Shown one piece after another: positions 1 to 9,268 of a DNA stretch of 64,000 bases. A program made the position numbers and the translations under genes. Source of the DNA: DASVTU01 sp036387415 (lineage in GTDB: Bacteria; Acidobacteriota; Blastocatellia; Pyrinomonadales; Pyrinomonadaceae); assembly GCA_036387415.1 (NCBI GenBank), contig DASVTU010000019.1, positions 124,001 through 188,000 on the forward strand, in the 5' to 3' direction. The notes beneath the pieces were generated by a model that was not told the DNA's origin, ran no database searches, and saw only the letters and a program-made list of their open reading frames with translations. Numbering within the stretch: the stretch's first letter is position 1; every line of letters begins with the position of its first letter.

Positions 1-1
1 C

Positions 2-73
2 AGGCGCGCGGAGGAGGTGGTCAACGAGTTGCGTGCGCTCGCATTGGAGCGACCCCGAAACGCTACAACGTGA
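2..73 (+). CDS. C-terminal end of an upstream gene (partial)
   Basis: Frame 2 is open from the window edge and stops at TGA 71-73. It encodes 23 residues rich in Glu, Arg and Leu that read like a terminal helix. Its stop overlaps the ATG of the next gene (TGATG), a common coupled arrangement, which suggests a real upstream gene in the same operon. Nothing in so short a piece identifies its function. Confidence 0.4.
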   Translation, partial: RRAEEVVNELRALALERPRNATT

Positions 74-2196
74 TGAATCTGTCCAGACATAAACGTCTCT
101 CTTTCGCTCGTCTGCGCGTCGCGTTGTCGATGGCACTCGTTCTCTCTCTGTTGACGAGCGGCTGCTTCGAGTCGGAGAGGGGCGAGCCTTTTTACGGGCG
201 CATCGTTGTGCCGCACGCACAGGAGTTTCGTTGGAGTGATGGCGGTTTGCCGCGTGTTTTCGACCCGGCGTTGGCTGCCGCGCCGCCTGATACGGATGCT
301 GTGCGCGCGATGTTTGAAGGCTTGACGGATTACGACCCGCGCAGCCTGACGCCCGTCTCGGCGGTGGCGACGCGTTGGGAATCTTCGCCGGACGGACGGC
401 GTTGGACGTTCTATCTACGGCGCGACGCGCGTTGGTCGAACGGCGACGCGGTGACCGCAAAGGATTTCGTTCGTTCGTGGCAGAGAACGCTCAGGCTTGG
501 CGACCGCGCGCCGCATGCAAGGCTGCTGGAAAATATCGAAGGCGCGGAGAACGCCGTAGCACTTGTGACCGACCCGTCGCAACCCTTGTCCACTCCGGTC
601 GCAGAAAGCGATGCTCCGGCACAGGCGACGAGGCAGCAGAACGCGCCGGAAGCAGCCGTATCTTCGTCGCAGGAGAGAGCCACGCCGAGTCCGTCTGCGA
701 AGCCGCCTGTGTTTGGCGCGAGAGCCGTGGATGATTTTGTGTTGGCGGTACGTTTGAGGCGTCCAGATAAGAATTTTCCCGCGTTGGTGGCTCATCCGGT
801 GTTCCGACCCGTGTATGAGCCGGATGCGGAGAGCGAGTCGGCGGATGCGCCCGAAGTGACTCGTAAAGACACCGATGCAGCGACTCAGACAGTGGTTTCA
901 AACGGCGCGTTTCGCCTGTCAACACGCGCGGACGATAGCGTGTTGCTTGAGCGTGCGAGCAATTATTGGGATGCGTCGAAGGTGGCTCTTGAACGCGTGC
1001 GGTTCGTGGCGGGCAATGCCGAGTCGGCGCTCGCAACCTATCGCAACGGCGATGTAGATGCCGTGACCAACGCGCCGTTCGAGCCGCTGGCGCTCAAACT
1101 GCTCACGCCTTATGAAGATTTTCGTCGCGGCACTTACGGCGCGCTGACTTATTACAGCTTCAATCTCAAACGCGCTCCCTTCAACGACCGTCGCGTCAGA
1201 AAGGCGCTGGCGATTGCGCTCGACCGCGAACGTCTGAGCATGGACACGATGAAGGGCGCGACCGAACCGGCCAAGAAGTTTTTGCCTGACCTCGCCGCGC
1301 AAGAGGAAGATGCCAAGACGCATTCCGGCGACGCCGACTCGACGAACGAAAGCGATTCATCCGAGAAGAAGGACGCGACCGAAAAAACGGATACACCGGA
1401 AACCAACGGCGAGAGCGACACCACGGGCGAAGCCGTCACACGTGACAATGCTGCGGCGGACGAGACGGACGCGCCGGAGGATGAGACGGCCTTAACGCGC
1501 AAGGTTGAGGACGGCGGCGAGAGCGAAAGCACGGAGCACGCCGCGCCGCTTGAACAGGACGTGGAGCGTGCGCGTCGTCTGTTGGCCGAAGCGGGTTTTG
1601 CTGACGGCGTGGGTTTCCCGCGCATACGCCTGCTCGTCAATCGTAACGACCAACACCGTATCATGGCGCAAGCTGTGGCCGCCATGTGGCGCAACGTGCT
1701 CGGCGTCGAGACGGAAATCGTCCAACGCGATTGGGAGGATTACGAGGCGGCGCTCTGGACGGGCGATTACGACATCGCGCGCCGTAGTATGGTGATGCAA
1801 ACCACCGACGAAGAGAGCAACATGCTCGCCATCTTCGCGCGCGAGACGGAAGCGCAGGCGGCAGCAGCGGCGAGCGCACAACCCGACGCAACTCCCAACA
1901 CGGACGCCCTGCCAACGCCCTCCACAGATGAGACTGGCGACGGTGCGAGCGGCGCGCATGCTTCCAGCGCCGAACAACTCCCGACTCCGATTCTGATTCT
2001 GACCGAAGCACAGGCGCTCAGCGAACTTCCGGCGTTCCCCGTCTATTTCGCATCGTCGTACGCGTTGGTGAAACCCTATGTCGTAGGCTTCGACACAAAC
2101 CTGCTAGATGCGCCTTCGCTCAAACACGTACGCATCAACAGGGAATGGAAGCCGCCGCAGGAGAAAGAATTAATCAGGATTGTTCGCAACGAGTAG
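73..2196 (+). CDS. peptide ABC transporter substrate-binding lipoprotein with low-complexity inserts
   Basis: Extracytoplasmic solute-binding protein of family 5 (OppA/DppA type), delivering peptides to the permease encoded downstream. The N-terminus is a lipoprotein signal: basic start, hydrophobic stretch, lipobox LTSGC with Cys31 from ATG 73 (GTG 70 is also possible). Family features include the early FEGLTDYDP and WSNGD blocks and a late RRVRKALAIALDR block. It is odd in three ways: a Ser/Pro/Ala-rich insert near residues 175-215, a roughly 90-residue Asp/Glu/Thr/Ser-rich insert near 405-500, and a third Ala/Pro/Thr-rich segment near 595-640. The third replaces the C-terminal lobe segment seen in the neighbouring binding protein, so ligand binding may be altered. 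The upstream ORF overlaps its start. Confidence 0.88.
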   Translation: MNLSRHKRLSFARLRVALSMALVLSLLTSGCFESERGEPFYGRIVVPHAQEFRWSDGGLPRVFDPALAAAPPDTDAVRAMFEGLTDYDPRSLTPVSAVATRWESSPDGRRWTFYLRRDARWSNGDAVTAKDFVRSWQRTLRLGDRAPHARLLENIEGAENAVALVTDPSQPLSTPVAESDAPAQATRQQNAPEAAVSSSQERATPSPSAKPPVFGARAVDDFVLAVRLRRPDKNFPALVAHPVFRPVYEPDAESESADAPEVTRKDTDAATQTVVSNGAFRLSTRADDSVLLERASNYWDASKVALERVRFVAGNAESALATYRNGDVDAVTNAPFEPLALKLLTPYEDFRRGTYGALTYYSFNLKRAPFNDRRVRKALAIALDRERLSMDTMKGATEPAKKFLPDLAAQEEDAKTHSGDADSTNESDSSEKKDATEKTDTPETNGESDTTGEAVTRDNAAADETDAPEDETALTRKVEDGGESESTEHAAPLEQDVERARRLLAEAGFADGVGFPRIRLLVNRNDQHRIMAQAVAAMWRNVLGVETEIVQRDWEDYEAALWTGDYDIARRSMVMQTTDEESNMLAIFARETEAQAAAAASAQPDATPNTDALPTPSTDETGDGASGAHASSAEQLPTPILILTEAQALSELPAFPVYFASSYALVKPYVVGFDTNLLDAPSLKHVRINREWKPPQEKELIRIVRNE

Positions 2197-2515
2197 TTGT
2201 AAAAATCTTGTGCGGTGCAAGCAACAACGGCGCGTGCTTTCGGCATCATGAAGTTGAGACATGCCATCTCGTTGCGACCTCTTGATTGATGAAGTGAACG
2301 CGTGATAAGTTGTTGGCAAGACCTGTTTCAAAAGTAAGAGAAGACGCCCTGAAAAGCGTTCTCCCCGTCTGTCGCGTTTCTTGTTTAAGTTTGGATAAGA
2401 ACCCCCGTCGAGCACGTCCGAGATGGCTAGACCGTGCATCGTCCTGTCTTTCATTGTGAAGGACGGGAAGAGTTGCACCTGAGCCGAGTGGCCGGAAATT
2501 CAGGAGTTGAATATC
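2197..2515. other. non-coding gap between the two binding-protein genes
   Basis: About 320 bases without a convincing gene. A weak imperfect hairpin (roughly 2338-2363, 8 pairs with a 2-base bulge) is present but has no T-run. The last bases hold AGGAG (2502-2506), nine bases before ATG 2516, which is the Shine-Dalgarno sequence that decides the start of the next gene. I see no clear promoter or riboswitch. Confidence 0.5.
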
Positions 2516-4588
2516 ATGTTTCCAAATTTTCGTATGCATCGTTTGCAAATCACCGCCGTGTGCCTTGCGTTGTCGTTTCTGGCTTCGGCGTGCGCGAGCG
2601 GAGAGGCCAGCAACACGGAGTTCTTCGGCAAGGTGCAACCGCCAGCCGAGAACACACTGCGTTACATCTCCGGTTCCGAACCTGAATCGCTCGACCCGCA
2701 AGTGAGCACCGGCCAACCCGAAGGACGCGTCTACATGGCGCTTTTTGAAGGACTGGTGGAGTACGACCCGAAGACGATGGAGCCGATTCCCTCCATCGCC
2801 GAACGTTGGGTGCCAAACAACAGCCTCTCCGAATTCGTCTTCTACATACGCAAGAACGCGCGCTGGTCAAACGGCGACCCCATCACGGCGCACGACTTCG
2901 TTTATTCCTTCCGTCGCGGCCTTGCGCCTGAGTTTGCCGCGCGCAATGCGCCGCTCGCCTACTACATCAAATACGCGCAAGCCTACAACGAGAAGGCCGT
3001 CTTCGTCCGCGACCCGCAGACCGGACAGTTTTTGTTAGAGAAGGACGTGAAGGGCGGCGACACGGCGACCAACGAGAATGCCGCGCCCGTCGCAACTAAT
3101 GCCGCCCCTGCCCCGGCGAAGACCGAAACTGCTGCTTCCGCTAAGAACACGACGACTGCTGGCGAACATCCCGAAAACGTCGGTGGCGTCTCCGAGTTTC
3201 CACCTGACGCGACGGACGCCACACGCGATTCCGATTTTCATCACTACATCCATTCGCCCTCGCGACTCGTCTTAAACGGCGACGAGAAGAAACGCGCCAA
3301 AGAGATTGAGGCCGACCCGAAATTGAAGGCGGCGGTGGCGGGTAAGGAATTTGTGACGATTCGTGGCGAAGACATCGGTGTCGAAGCGGTTGACGATTAC
3401 ACGTTCCGCGTCACGTTGAGCCAGTCTGCGCCCTACTTCGTCGGCATGATGGGACACCAGTTCTTCCGTCTCGTCCCGCGCAAAGCGATTGAAAAGCACG
3501 GCAACACGAATTGGACGCAACCGCAAAACATCATCACCTGCGGCCCCTTCAAACTCGAATCGTGGAAGCCTTACAACGAAATCGTCGTCGTCCGCGACCC
3601 GATGAACTGGGACGCCGCCAACGTCAAACTCGACCGCATCATCTTCCCCGCGGTCGAAGACACGACGACCATGATGAATCTCTACAAGGCGGGCGAAGCC
3701 GATACGGTGGCGAACCACAACGTGCCCATCGGCTGGCTCGACCGCATCAGGCCGCTCAAGGATTACATGGACGCGCCCGAAGCCGCGATTCAGTATTATC
3801 AAATCAACGTCAAGAAGCCGCCGATGGACGACAAACGCGTCCGCAAAGCCTTCAACATGGCGATTGACAAGAATGCATTGGCGCAATGGCGTCGCGTCGT
3901 CAAGCCGCTCACGGCCTTCACGCCCGAAGGTCTGTTCCCCGGTTATCCGCAGCCGAAAGGCGACCCGTTCGACCCCGCTGCGGCGAAGAAGCTTCTGGCC
4001 GATGCGGGCTACAAAGATGCTTCGGGGAATTTCGACCCGAAGAAGTTTCCGGTCGAGCAGGTCAAACTCGTCTACAACACGAAGGAAGAGAACAAGCAGG
4101 TGGCGGAGTTTCTGCAAGCGCAGTGGAAGCAGAATCTCGGCCTCACCATTCCGCTCAACAACATGGAATGGAAGACCTTCTTGAAGCATCGTTCCGGCCT
4201 TGAGTATGTCGGCTTCGCGCGCGGCGCGTGGGTCGGCGACTACATGGATCCGTTCACGTTCCTCAATCTTTTCTACACCGAGAAGAACGACAGCGGCACG
4301 GGCTGGCACGACCCGAAATTCGACGCCATGATTAACCAAGCCAACTCGACGCTCGACCCGCAGAAGCGTTACGAACTGCTGGCGAAGGCCGAAGCCTACA
4401 TGCTCGACGCACAACCTATTATCCCGCTCTACACCAACGCGACCAACTTCCTCAAGAAGCCCTACGTCAAGGGCTTGTATCCGAACGCTGGAACGATGCA
4501 CGCGTGGAAGTATGTCTACATCGAACGCGACCCGGCGAAGTGGGACAGGGGCGTGCCCGATATGTCGAAATCAATCCTTGCAGAATAG
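2516..4588 (+). CDS. oppA: oligopeptide ABC transporter substrate-binding lipoprotein (OppA-like)
   Basis: Periplasmic peptide-binding lipoprotein, 690 residues from ATG 2516. That start is chosen because AGGAG lies nine bases upstream; the in-frame TTG at 2507 would touch it. The signal peptide ends in lipobox LASAC with Cys26. The family-5 blocks are all present: SEPESLDPQ near 50, FEGLVEYDP, WSNGDPITAHDFVYS, a KRVRKAFNMAID block, and a full C-terminal lobe with GDYMDPFTFL. An Ala/Thr/Glu-rich insert of about 45 residues near 185-230 sits in roughly the same place as the first insert of the preceding paralogue. The permease gene follows after 12 bases, so this protein is probably its main receptor. 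Confidence 0.93.
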   Translation: MFPNFRMHRLQITAVCLALSFLASACASGEASNTEFFGKVQPPAENTLRYISGSEPESLDPQVSTGQPEGRVYMALFEGLVEYDPKTMEPIPSIAERWVPNNSLSEFVFYIRKNARWSNGDPITAHDFVYSFRRGLAPEFAARNAPLAYYIKYAQAYNEKAVFVRDPQTGQFLLEKDVKGGDTATNENAAPVATNAAPAPAKTETAASAKNTTTAGEHPENVGGVSEFPPDATDATRDSDFHHYIHSPSRLVLNGDEKKRAKEIEADPKLKAAVAGKEFVTIRGEDIGVEAVDDYTFRVTLSQSAPYFVGMMGHQFFRLVPRKAIEKHGNTNWTQPQNIITCGPFKLESWKPYNEIVVVRDPMNWDAANVKLDRIIFPAVEDTTTMMNLYKAGEADTVANHNVPIGWLDRIRPLKDYMDAPEAAIQYYQINVKKPPMDDKRVRKAFNMAIDKNALAQWRRVVKPLTAFTPEGLFPGYPQPKGDPFDPAAAKKLLADAGYKDASGNFDPKKFPVEQVKLVYNTKEENKQVAEFLQAQWKQNLGLTIPLNNMEWKTFLKHRSGLEYVGFARGAWVGDYMDPFTFLNLFYTEKNDSGTGWHDPKFDAMINQANSTLDPQKRYELLAKAEAYMLDAQPIIPLYTNATNFLKKPYVKGLYPNAGTMHAWKYVYIERDPAKWDRGVPDMSKSILAE

Positions 4589-4600
4589 CGAGAAACGGCC

Positions 4601-5524
4601 ATGCTAAATTTCATCATTCGCCGCCTCATCGTGACCATCCCGATGGTGCTCATCGTCGTGACGCTGACGTGGGGACTCATCAGGATGGCTCCCGGCAACT
4701 TCTACAGCAGCGAAAAGACTCTGCCGCCCGCCGTCGAGAAGAACATCCGCGAACGCTACGGCTTGGACAAGCCGTGGTACGTGCAGTATGGCAAAATGAT
4801 GGGCAGCATCTTGGTCGGAGATTTCGGTTACTCTTTGAAGTATGAGGGGCAGTCGGTCAACGGAATTCTCGCGCGCTCGCTGCCCGTCTCGGCGATACTC
4901 GGAGTGTCAGCCTACTTACTCGCGCTCATCGTCGGCGTGGTCGCCGGAACGCTCGCCGCGCTCAAACAAAATTCACGTCTCGACTACGGCTCGATGGCGC
5001 TCGCGATGCTCGGCATCTCGCTCCCCAACTTCGTGCTCGGCCCCATCCTCGTCCTCATCTTTTCGCTGACGCTCTATTGGCTGCCGCCCGCGCGTTGGGG
5101 GTCGGGGTTTCCGAGCAAAAACGTCATCCTGCCGATACTCACTCTGTCAGCTATCTACATGGCCTACATCGCGCGCCTGACGCGTTCGGGCATGCTCGAA
5201 GTCCTGCGCGCAGACTATATCCGCACGGCTCGCGCCAAAGGTTTAACGGAGCGCGACGTGGTAGTGCGTCATGCCGTACGCGGCGGGCTGATGCCCGTGG
5301 TTTCCTACACCGGCCCCGCGCTCGCGTTCCTGATTACAGGCACGGTGGTCGTCGAGCGTATCTTCGCGCTGCCCGGTCTCGGCAACTACTTTATCAACGC
5401 GAATCTCAACCGCGACGAGCCTTTGATTATCGGCATCGTCGCCTTTATCTCAATCATGATTCTCCTCTTCAACCTTCTGGTTGACATCGCTTACGCTTTC
5501 ATCGACCCACGCATAAGGTACTGA
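4601..5524 (+). CDS. oppB: oligopeptide ABC transporter permease OppB
   Basis: Inner-membrane permease subunit, 307 residues, near the usual family length. It has six predicted hydrophobic segments: the first starts at residue 5, and the N-terminus LNFIIRRLIVTIP is typical of the DppB/OppB family. The EAA loop that docks the ATPase is visible as TARAKGLTERDVVVRHAVR near residues 207-225. It is followed after 4 bases by oppC, and the two should form the heterodimeric channel. Confidence 0.95.
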   Translation: MLNFIIRRLIVTIPMVLIVVTLTWGLIRMAPGNFYSSEKTLPPAVEKNIRERYGLDKPWYVQYGKMMGSILVGDFGYSLKYEGQSVNGILARSLPVSAILGVSAYLLALIVGVVAGTLAALKQNSRLDYGSMALAMLGISLPNFVLGPILVLIFSLTLYWLPPARWGSGFPSKNVILPILTLSAIYMAYIARLTRSGMLEVLRADYIRTARAKGLTERDVVVRHAVRGGLMPVVSYTGPALAFLITGTVVVERIFALPGLGNYFINANLNRDEPLIIGIVAFISIMILLFNLLVDIAYAFIDPRIRY

Positions 5525-5528
5525 AGCC

Positions 5529-6644
5529 ATGAAGGAAGAACGGACACCAACCCAAGCAGTGCCGGAACCACAGCAGCCGAATCGGGGCGACCGACAGGCG
5601 GCCATCACGCCTCTCGGCACGCCGCCTGCTCCTCCCATCCGCTCGCGCGAAGGCGACATTATTCACACCTCGCCCGAATTGGCCGTGGGTGAAGGCGACG
5701 TGCGTACGGCGGAAATGGGGAACGTCGAAGTCGTGGCGGGCACTTCGCTCTGGAAGGATGCATGGAAGCGTCTGTTGAAGAATAAGTTGGCCGTGTTCGG
5801 TCTCATCGTGGTCAGCATCATCATTCTGGTATCGCTCATCGGGCCGCCGATTATCCGCGCCACTACGGGACATACCTATGATTCGATTCCGAGAGACCCG
5901 AATCTGATTAAGTCGTTTGCGCCGTTTACTGCGCCGGATGGCAGTTTCTCTTGGAGTCATCCGATGGGGACAGACATTTCGGGGCGCGACATTCTCGCGC
6001 GCGTGCTGCTCGGCGGGCGCATCTCTCTGATGGTCGGCTTTATCGCCACCATCGTCTCGCTCATCATCGGCATCACCTACGGCGCGACCGCAGGATATTT
6101 GGGCGGCAAAGTTGACGACGTGATGATGCGCGTCGTCGATGTGCTCTACGCCATTCCGTACATGATGATTGTCATCGTGTTGCTGGCGATGTTTGGCGGG
6201 CAGTCGCCGATGGGACAGTTGGTGCTGTTGTTCATCGCGCTCGGCGCGGTGTCATGGTTGACGATGGCACGCATCGTGCGCGGGCAGGTGATTTCACTCA
6301 AGAATCAGGAATTCGTGCTCGCCGCGAGGGCGACGGGCGTGTCCACGCCGAAGATTATTTTTCGTCACCTCGTACCGAACACGCTCGGTCCTGTCATCGT
6401 CTACGCGACGCTGACGATTCCTTCCGTGATGCTGCAAGAGTCGTTTCTTTCATTTCTGGGATTGGGCGTGCAAGCGCCGTATGCATCGTGGGGCAGTCTG
6501 GCGTCGGAGGGAATTCAGAATCTAGCTGTCTATCCGTGGCAGCTTATCTTTCCGGGCGTGACGATGGCGCTCACACTCTTCTCTCTCAATTTCCTCGGCG
6601 ACGGCCTGCGCGACGCGCTCGACCCGCAGATGAGGAAATTTTAG
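5529..6644 (+). CDS. oppC: oligopeptide ABC transporter permease OppC
   Basis: Second permease subunit, 371 residues. A hydrophilic N-terminal extension of about 75 residues (Pro/Glu-rich) precedes the conserved WKRLLKNKLAVFGL start of the first membrane segment; the family usually begins close to this point. The EAA loop reads AARATGVSTPKIIFRHLVP near residues 260-280, and the C-terminus FLGDGLRDALDPQMR is the classic OppC/DppC ending. It pairs with OppB. A repeat-bearing gap separates it from oppD. Confidence 0.95.
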   Translation: MKEERTPTQAVPEPQQPNRGDRQAAITPLGTPPAPPIRSREGDIIHTSPELAVGEGDVRTAEMGNVEVVAGTSLWKDAWKRLLKNKLAVFGLIVVSIIILVSLIGPPIIRATTGHTYDSIPRDPNLIKSFAPFTAPDGSFSWSHPMGTDISGRDILARVLLGGRISLMVGFIATIVSLIIGITYGATAGYLGGKVDDVMMRVVDVLYAIPYMMIVIVLLAMFGGQSPMGQLVLLFIALGAVSWLTMARIVRGQVISLKNQEFVLAARATGVSTPKIIFRHLVPNTLGPVIVYATLTIPSVMLQESFLSFLGLGVQAPYASWGSLASEGIQNLAVYPWQLIFPGVTMALTLFSLNFLGDGLRDALDPQMRKF

Positions 6645-6648
6645 GACT

Positions 6649-6735
6649 TGATTCATTTAACCATTGATTCATTTGCACATCGAAGCAATGAACCAATGAG
6701 TCGATGAGTCAATGATTAAATGCTTCAATGAGGCA
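6649..6735. repeat. octamer-periodic imperfect inverted repeat (locus 1)
   Basis: Between oppC and oppD. Positions 6683-6730 read as six consecutive 8-base units with the pattern NNNCAATG (for example AACCAATG, AGTCGATG, AGTCAATG). Upstream, 6651-6680 carries the complementary pattern (GATTCATT, TAACCATT, GATTCATT), so the two halves form an imperfect dyad with about 18 of 24 positions matching. It also overlaps the first possible start of oppD. Confidence 0.75.
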
Positions 6736-6741
6736 ACAGGC

Positions 6742-7884
6742 ATGAGTCACAACGGCACGCTTCTTTCCGTCAAAGACCTGCGAACCTACTTCCAGACGGA
6801 AGACGGGACGGTGAAAGCCGTCGATGGCATCAGCTTCGACCTCCAACGCGGAGAGACGCTCGGCATCGTCGGCGAATCAGGGTCGGGCAAATCGGTCACG
6901 AATCTCTCCATCATCCGGTTGATACCGGAGCCGCCCGGAAAGATTGTCTCCGGCGAAGTTATCTTCAACGGCACAGACATCCTCGACCTCCCGCCCGAAG
7001 AAGTGCGACGCATACGTGGCAAGCGTATCAGCATGATTTTTCAAGACCCGATGACTTCGCTCAATCCGTTCATGCGTATCTCTAAACAGTTGATGGAGAT
7101 TACCGAACTTCATCTCGGGCACACCAAAGAACAGTCTTACTCGCACGCCGTCAAGATGCTTGAGATAGTCGGTATCCCCGACGCAGCGGCGCGCGTCGAT
7201 AGCTACCCGCACGAATTTTCCGGCGGCATGCGTCAGCGCGTGATGATTGCGATGGCGCTCTCCTGCGAACCTGAACTGCTCATCGCCGACGAACCAACCA
7301 CCGCGCTCGATGTGACGATTCAAGCGCAGATTCTCGAACTCATCAAGAAACTCAAACAGGATACGGGAACGAGCGTCATTCTCATCACGCACGACCTCGG
7401 CGTCGTTGCCGGAATGACCGACCACATCATCGTGATGTACGCCGGAAAAGTCTTCGAGCAATCGCCGACGAGGGAACTGTTCTCCTGCCCCGGCAACCCT
7501 TACACGAAGGGCTTGCTTCGCTCCGTGCCCGACCCGGCACACGAAGAAGGCAAGGCGCTCTACCAGATTCCGGGGTTGCCGCCAGATGTCGCGCACTTGC
7601 CGCCAGGGTGCCCGTTCAACCCGCGTTGCGACCGCGCCGAAGAGATTTGCCGACGCGAGTTTCCTCCGTTCGTTCAAATCAACACAGAGCATTTCTCGCT
7701 CTGCCACTTTGCCGAAGAGGTTTACGCCGCGTCGTGCAGCGAGCGTGATGCGCGTGAAGCAGCCGCCGCGACGACAACGAGCGAAGGCGTTGCTCCGCCG
7801 CAAGCCGAAGCGCCTGCGCCGATGCGTGATGCTTCGGGAGTCGAGCCGTCGGAGAATCCATCTCAGAAGGAGGGAAGTCGATGA
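6742..7884 (+). CDS. oppD: oligopeptide ABC transporter ATPase OppD
   Basis: Cytoplasmic ATP-hydrolysing subunit, 380 residues from ATG 6742. GAGG lies 8 bases upstream; an in-frame ATG at 6712 would start inside the repeat and is less likely. Walker A is GESGSGKS (residues 44-51), the signature is FSGGMRQR, Walker B is LLIADEP, and the switch His is in ITHDLG. The C-terminal oligopeptide-ATPase domain has the Cys-containing segment PFNPRCDRAEEIC, which binds an iron-sulfur cluster in some relatives. A tail of about 50 residues rich in Ala/Glu/Pro is not conserved. Its stop overlaps the oppF start (ATGA). Confidence 0.95.
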   Translation: MSHNGTLLSVKDLRTYFQTEDGTVKAVDGISFDLQRGETLGIVGESGSGKSVTNLSIIRLIPEPPGKIVSGEVIFNGTDILDLPPEEVRRIRGKRISMIFQDPMTSLNPFMRISKQLMEITELHLGHTKEQSYSHAVKMLEIVGIPDAAARVDSYPHEFSGGMRQRVMIAMALSCEPELLIADEPTTALDVTIQAQILELIKKLKQDTGTSVILITHDLGVVAGMTDHIIVMYAGKVFEQSPTRELFSCPGNPYTKGLLRSVPDPAHEEGKALYQIPGLPPDVAHLPPGCPFNPRCDRAEEICRREFPPFVQINTEHFSLCHFAEEVYAASCSERDAREAAAATTTSEGVAPPQAEAPAPMRDASGVEPSENPSQKEGSR

Positions 7885-9026
7885 GTGAGATGGAAGCCAC
7901 TGCCGCGCACGCAAGCCGACCGCAACCGCCTAGTTTAATGTCGGGCGGGGCGCAGGATGAACCGCTCATTGCGCTTCGTGAGTTCAAAGTCCATTTCGAT
8001 TTGGGCGGCGGCACGGCGTGGGACAAACTCGTCGGCGGGTCGCCCGTCAAGCGCGTGGTCAAGGCGGTTGACGGCGTTTCTATCGACATCTTTCCGGGCG
8101 AGACGCTCGGACTCGTCGGCGAATCCGGCTGCGGTAAATCGACTCTGGGGCGTGCGTTGCTGCGTCTGATTGAACCGACGGGCGGGCACGCGCTCTTTCG
8201 CGGGCGCGACCTCGCGCGTCTCTCGCAGAGAGAACTACGCACAGAGCGGCGTCATCTCCAAATGATTTTCCAAGACCCGTATGCGTCGCTCAACCCGCGC
8301 ATGACAGTCGGGCAAATCATCAGCGAGCCGTTCGACACTTTCGGTCTCGCGCAGGGGCGAGAGCGTGTGAAGCAGGTCAGCGAGTTGATGGCGACCGTCG
8401 GTTTGAGTCCGCGTTTCATCAAACGCTACCCGCACGAATTCTCCGGCGGACAACGCCAACGCATCGGCATCGCGCGTGCGCTCGCCGCCAACCCCGCCTT
8501 CATCGTCGCCGACGAACCCATCTCGGCGCTCGACGTTTCCATTCAGGCGCAAATCATGAACCTGATGGAACGCCTCCAACGCGAGCGCAATCTGACGTAT
8601 CTCTTCATCTCTCACGACCTGCGCGCCATCCGCCACGTCTCCGACCGCGTGGCCGTGATGTATCTCGGCAAACTCGTCGAGGTGGCCGACGCCAAAGTCG
8701 TCTACGACGACCCACTGATGCCGTACACGAAGGCACTCATCTCCGCCGTTCCCGTGCCCGACCCCGAAATCGAAGCGACACGCCAGCGCATCGTCCTGCA
8801 AGGCGATGTGCCTTCGCCCATCAATCCTCCTTCGGGCTGTCGTTTTCACACGCGTTGCCCGTGGGCGATACAGGCGTGCAAGGAAGTTGTGCCGCCGCTC
8901 GCGGAGATAAAACCGAACCATTTCGCGGCGTGTATCCGCATCAGTCCCGACCAACCGGACATCGAACAGGTTGCGCCGGGCGATGCGCCGGGGCTGAAAA
9001 ATCCGGGGCGCATCATCGCACAGTGA
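7881..9026 (+). CDS. oppF: oligopeptide ABC transporter ATPase OppF
   Basis: Second ATPase subunit, 381 residues, translationally coupled to oppD by a 4-base overlap. Walker A is GESGCGKS beginning at residue 80, the signature is FSGGQRQRIGIARAL, Walker B is FIVADEP, and the switch is ISHDLR. The C-terminal domain carries CRFHTRCPWAIQAC, typical of OppF/DppF. The N-terminus is about 20 residues longer than usual. With OppBCD and the two binding proteins it completes a full importer. Confidence 0.95.
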   Translation: MSEMEATAAHASRPQPPSLMSGGAQDEPLIALREFKVHFDLGGGTAWDKLVGGSPVKRVVKAVDGVSIDIFPGETLGLVGESGCGKSTLGRALLRLIEPTGGHALFRGRDLARLSQRELRTERRHLQMIFQDPYASLNPRMTVGQIISEPFDTFGLAQGRERVKQVSELMATVGLSPRFIKRYPHEFSGGQRQRIGIARALAANPAFIVADEPISALDVSIQAQIMNLMERLQRERNLTYLFISHDLRAIRHVSDRVAVMYLGKLVEVADAKVVYDDPLMPYTKALISAVPVPDPEIEATRQRIVLQGDVPSPINPPSGCRFHTRCPWAIQACKEVVPPLAEIKPNHFAACIRISPDQPDIEQVAPGDAPGLKNPGRIIAQ

Positions 9027-9268
9027 AAAATCTCTCCCATTCGTAGTATAAAAGAATAGCATTCTGAATTGTGCGAAGGCGGGCGACGAAGGTGTGCCCG
9101 CTCCTGCGGGCAAGAGTTCAGTTTATCTAGCAAAAACGCTTGTCTGTATAACTGCGGACACATATACTGCGGTGTCGGGTGGATTTTGCACAGGGGCGCG
9201 TGTGCGGCGCGCAGCCGGTCTTCACTGAGCAGACTCACCCTCCAACCGCACTTTGAATCCCGACAAAA
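9027..9268. other. gap with a GC-rich hairpin between oppF and the cyclase gene
   Basis: A perfect 7-bp hairpin TGCCCGC/GCGGGCA with a 4-base loop lies at 9095-9112. No T-run follows it, so it is at best a weak terminator or an attenuating structure ahead of the signalling operon. The heptamer ACTGCGG occurs twice within about 20 bases near 9145-9175. No gene is evident. Confidence 0.35.

Noticed and set aside
3272..4501. 409-codon open frame antisense to the second binding protein
   Set aside because: Composition (Arg, Val, Asp, His) and position mark it as a shadow frame.
9095..9112. Hairpin after oppF as a true terminator
   Set aside because: The stem is perfect but no T-run follows, so it is listed only as a structure within the gap.
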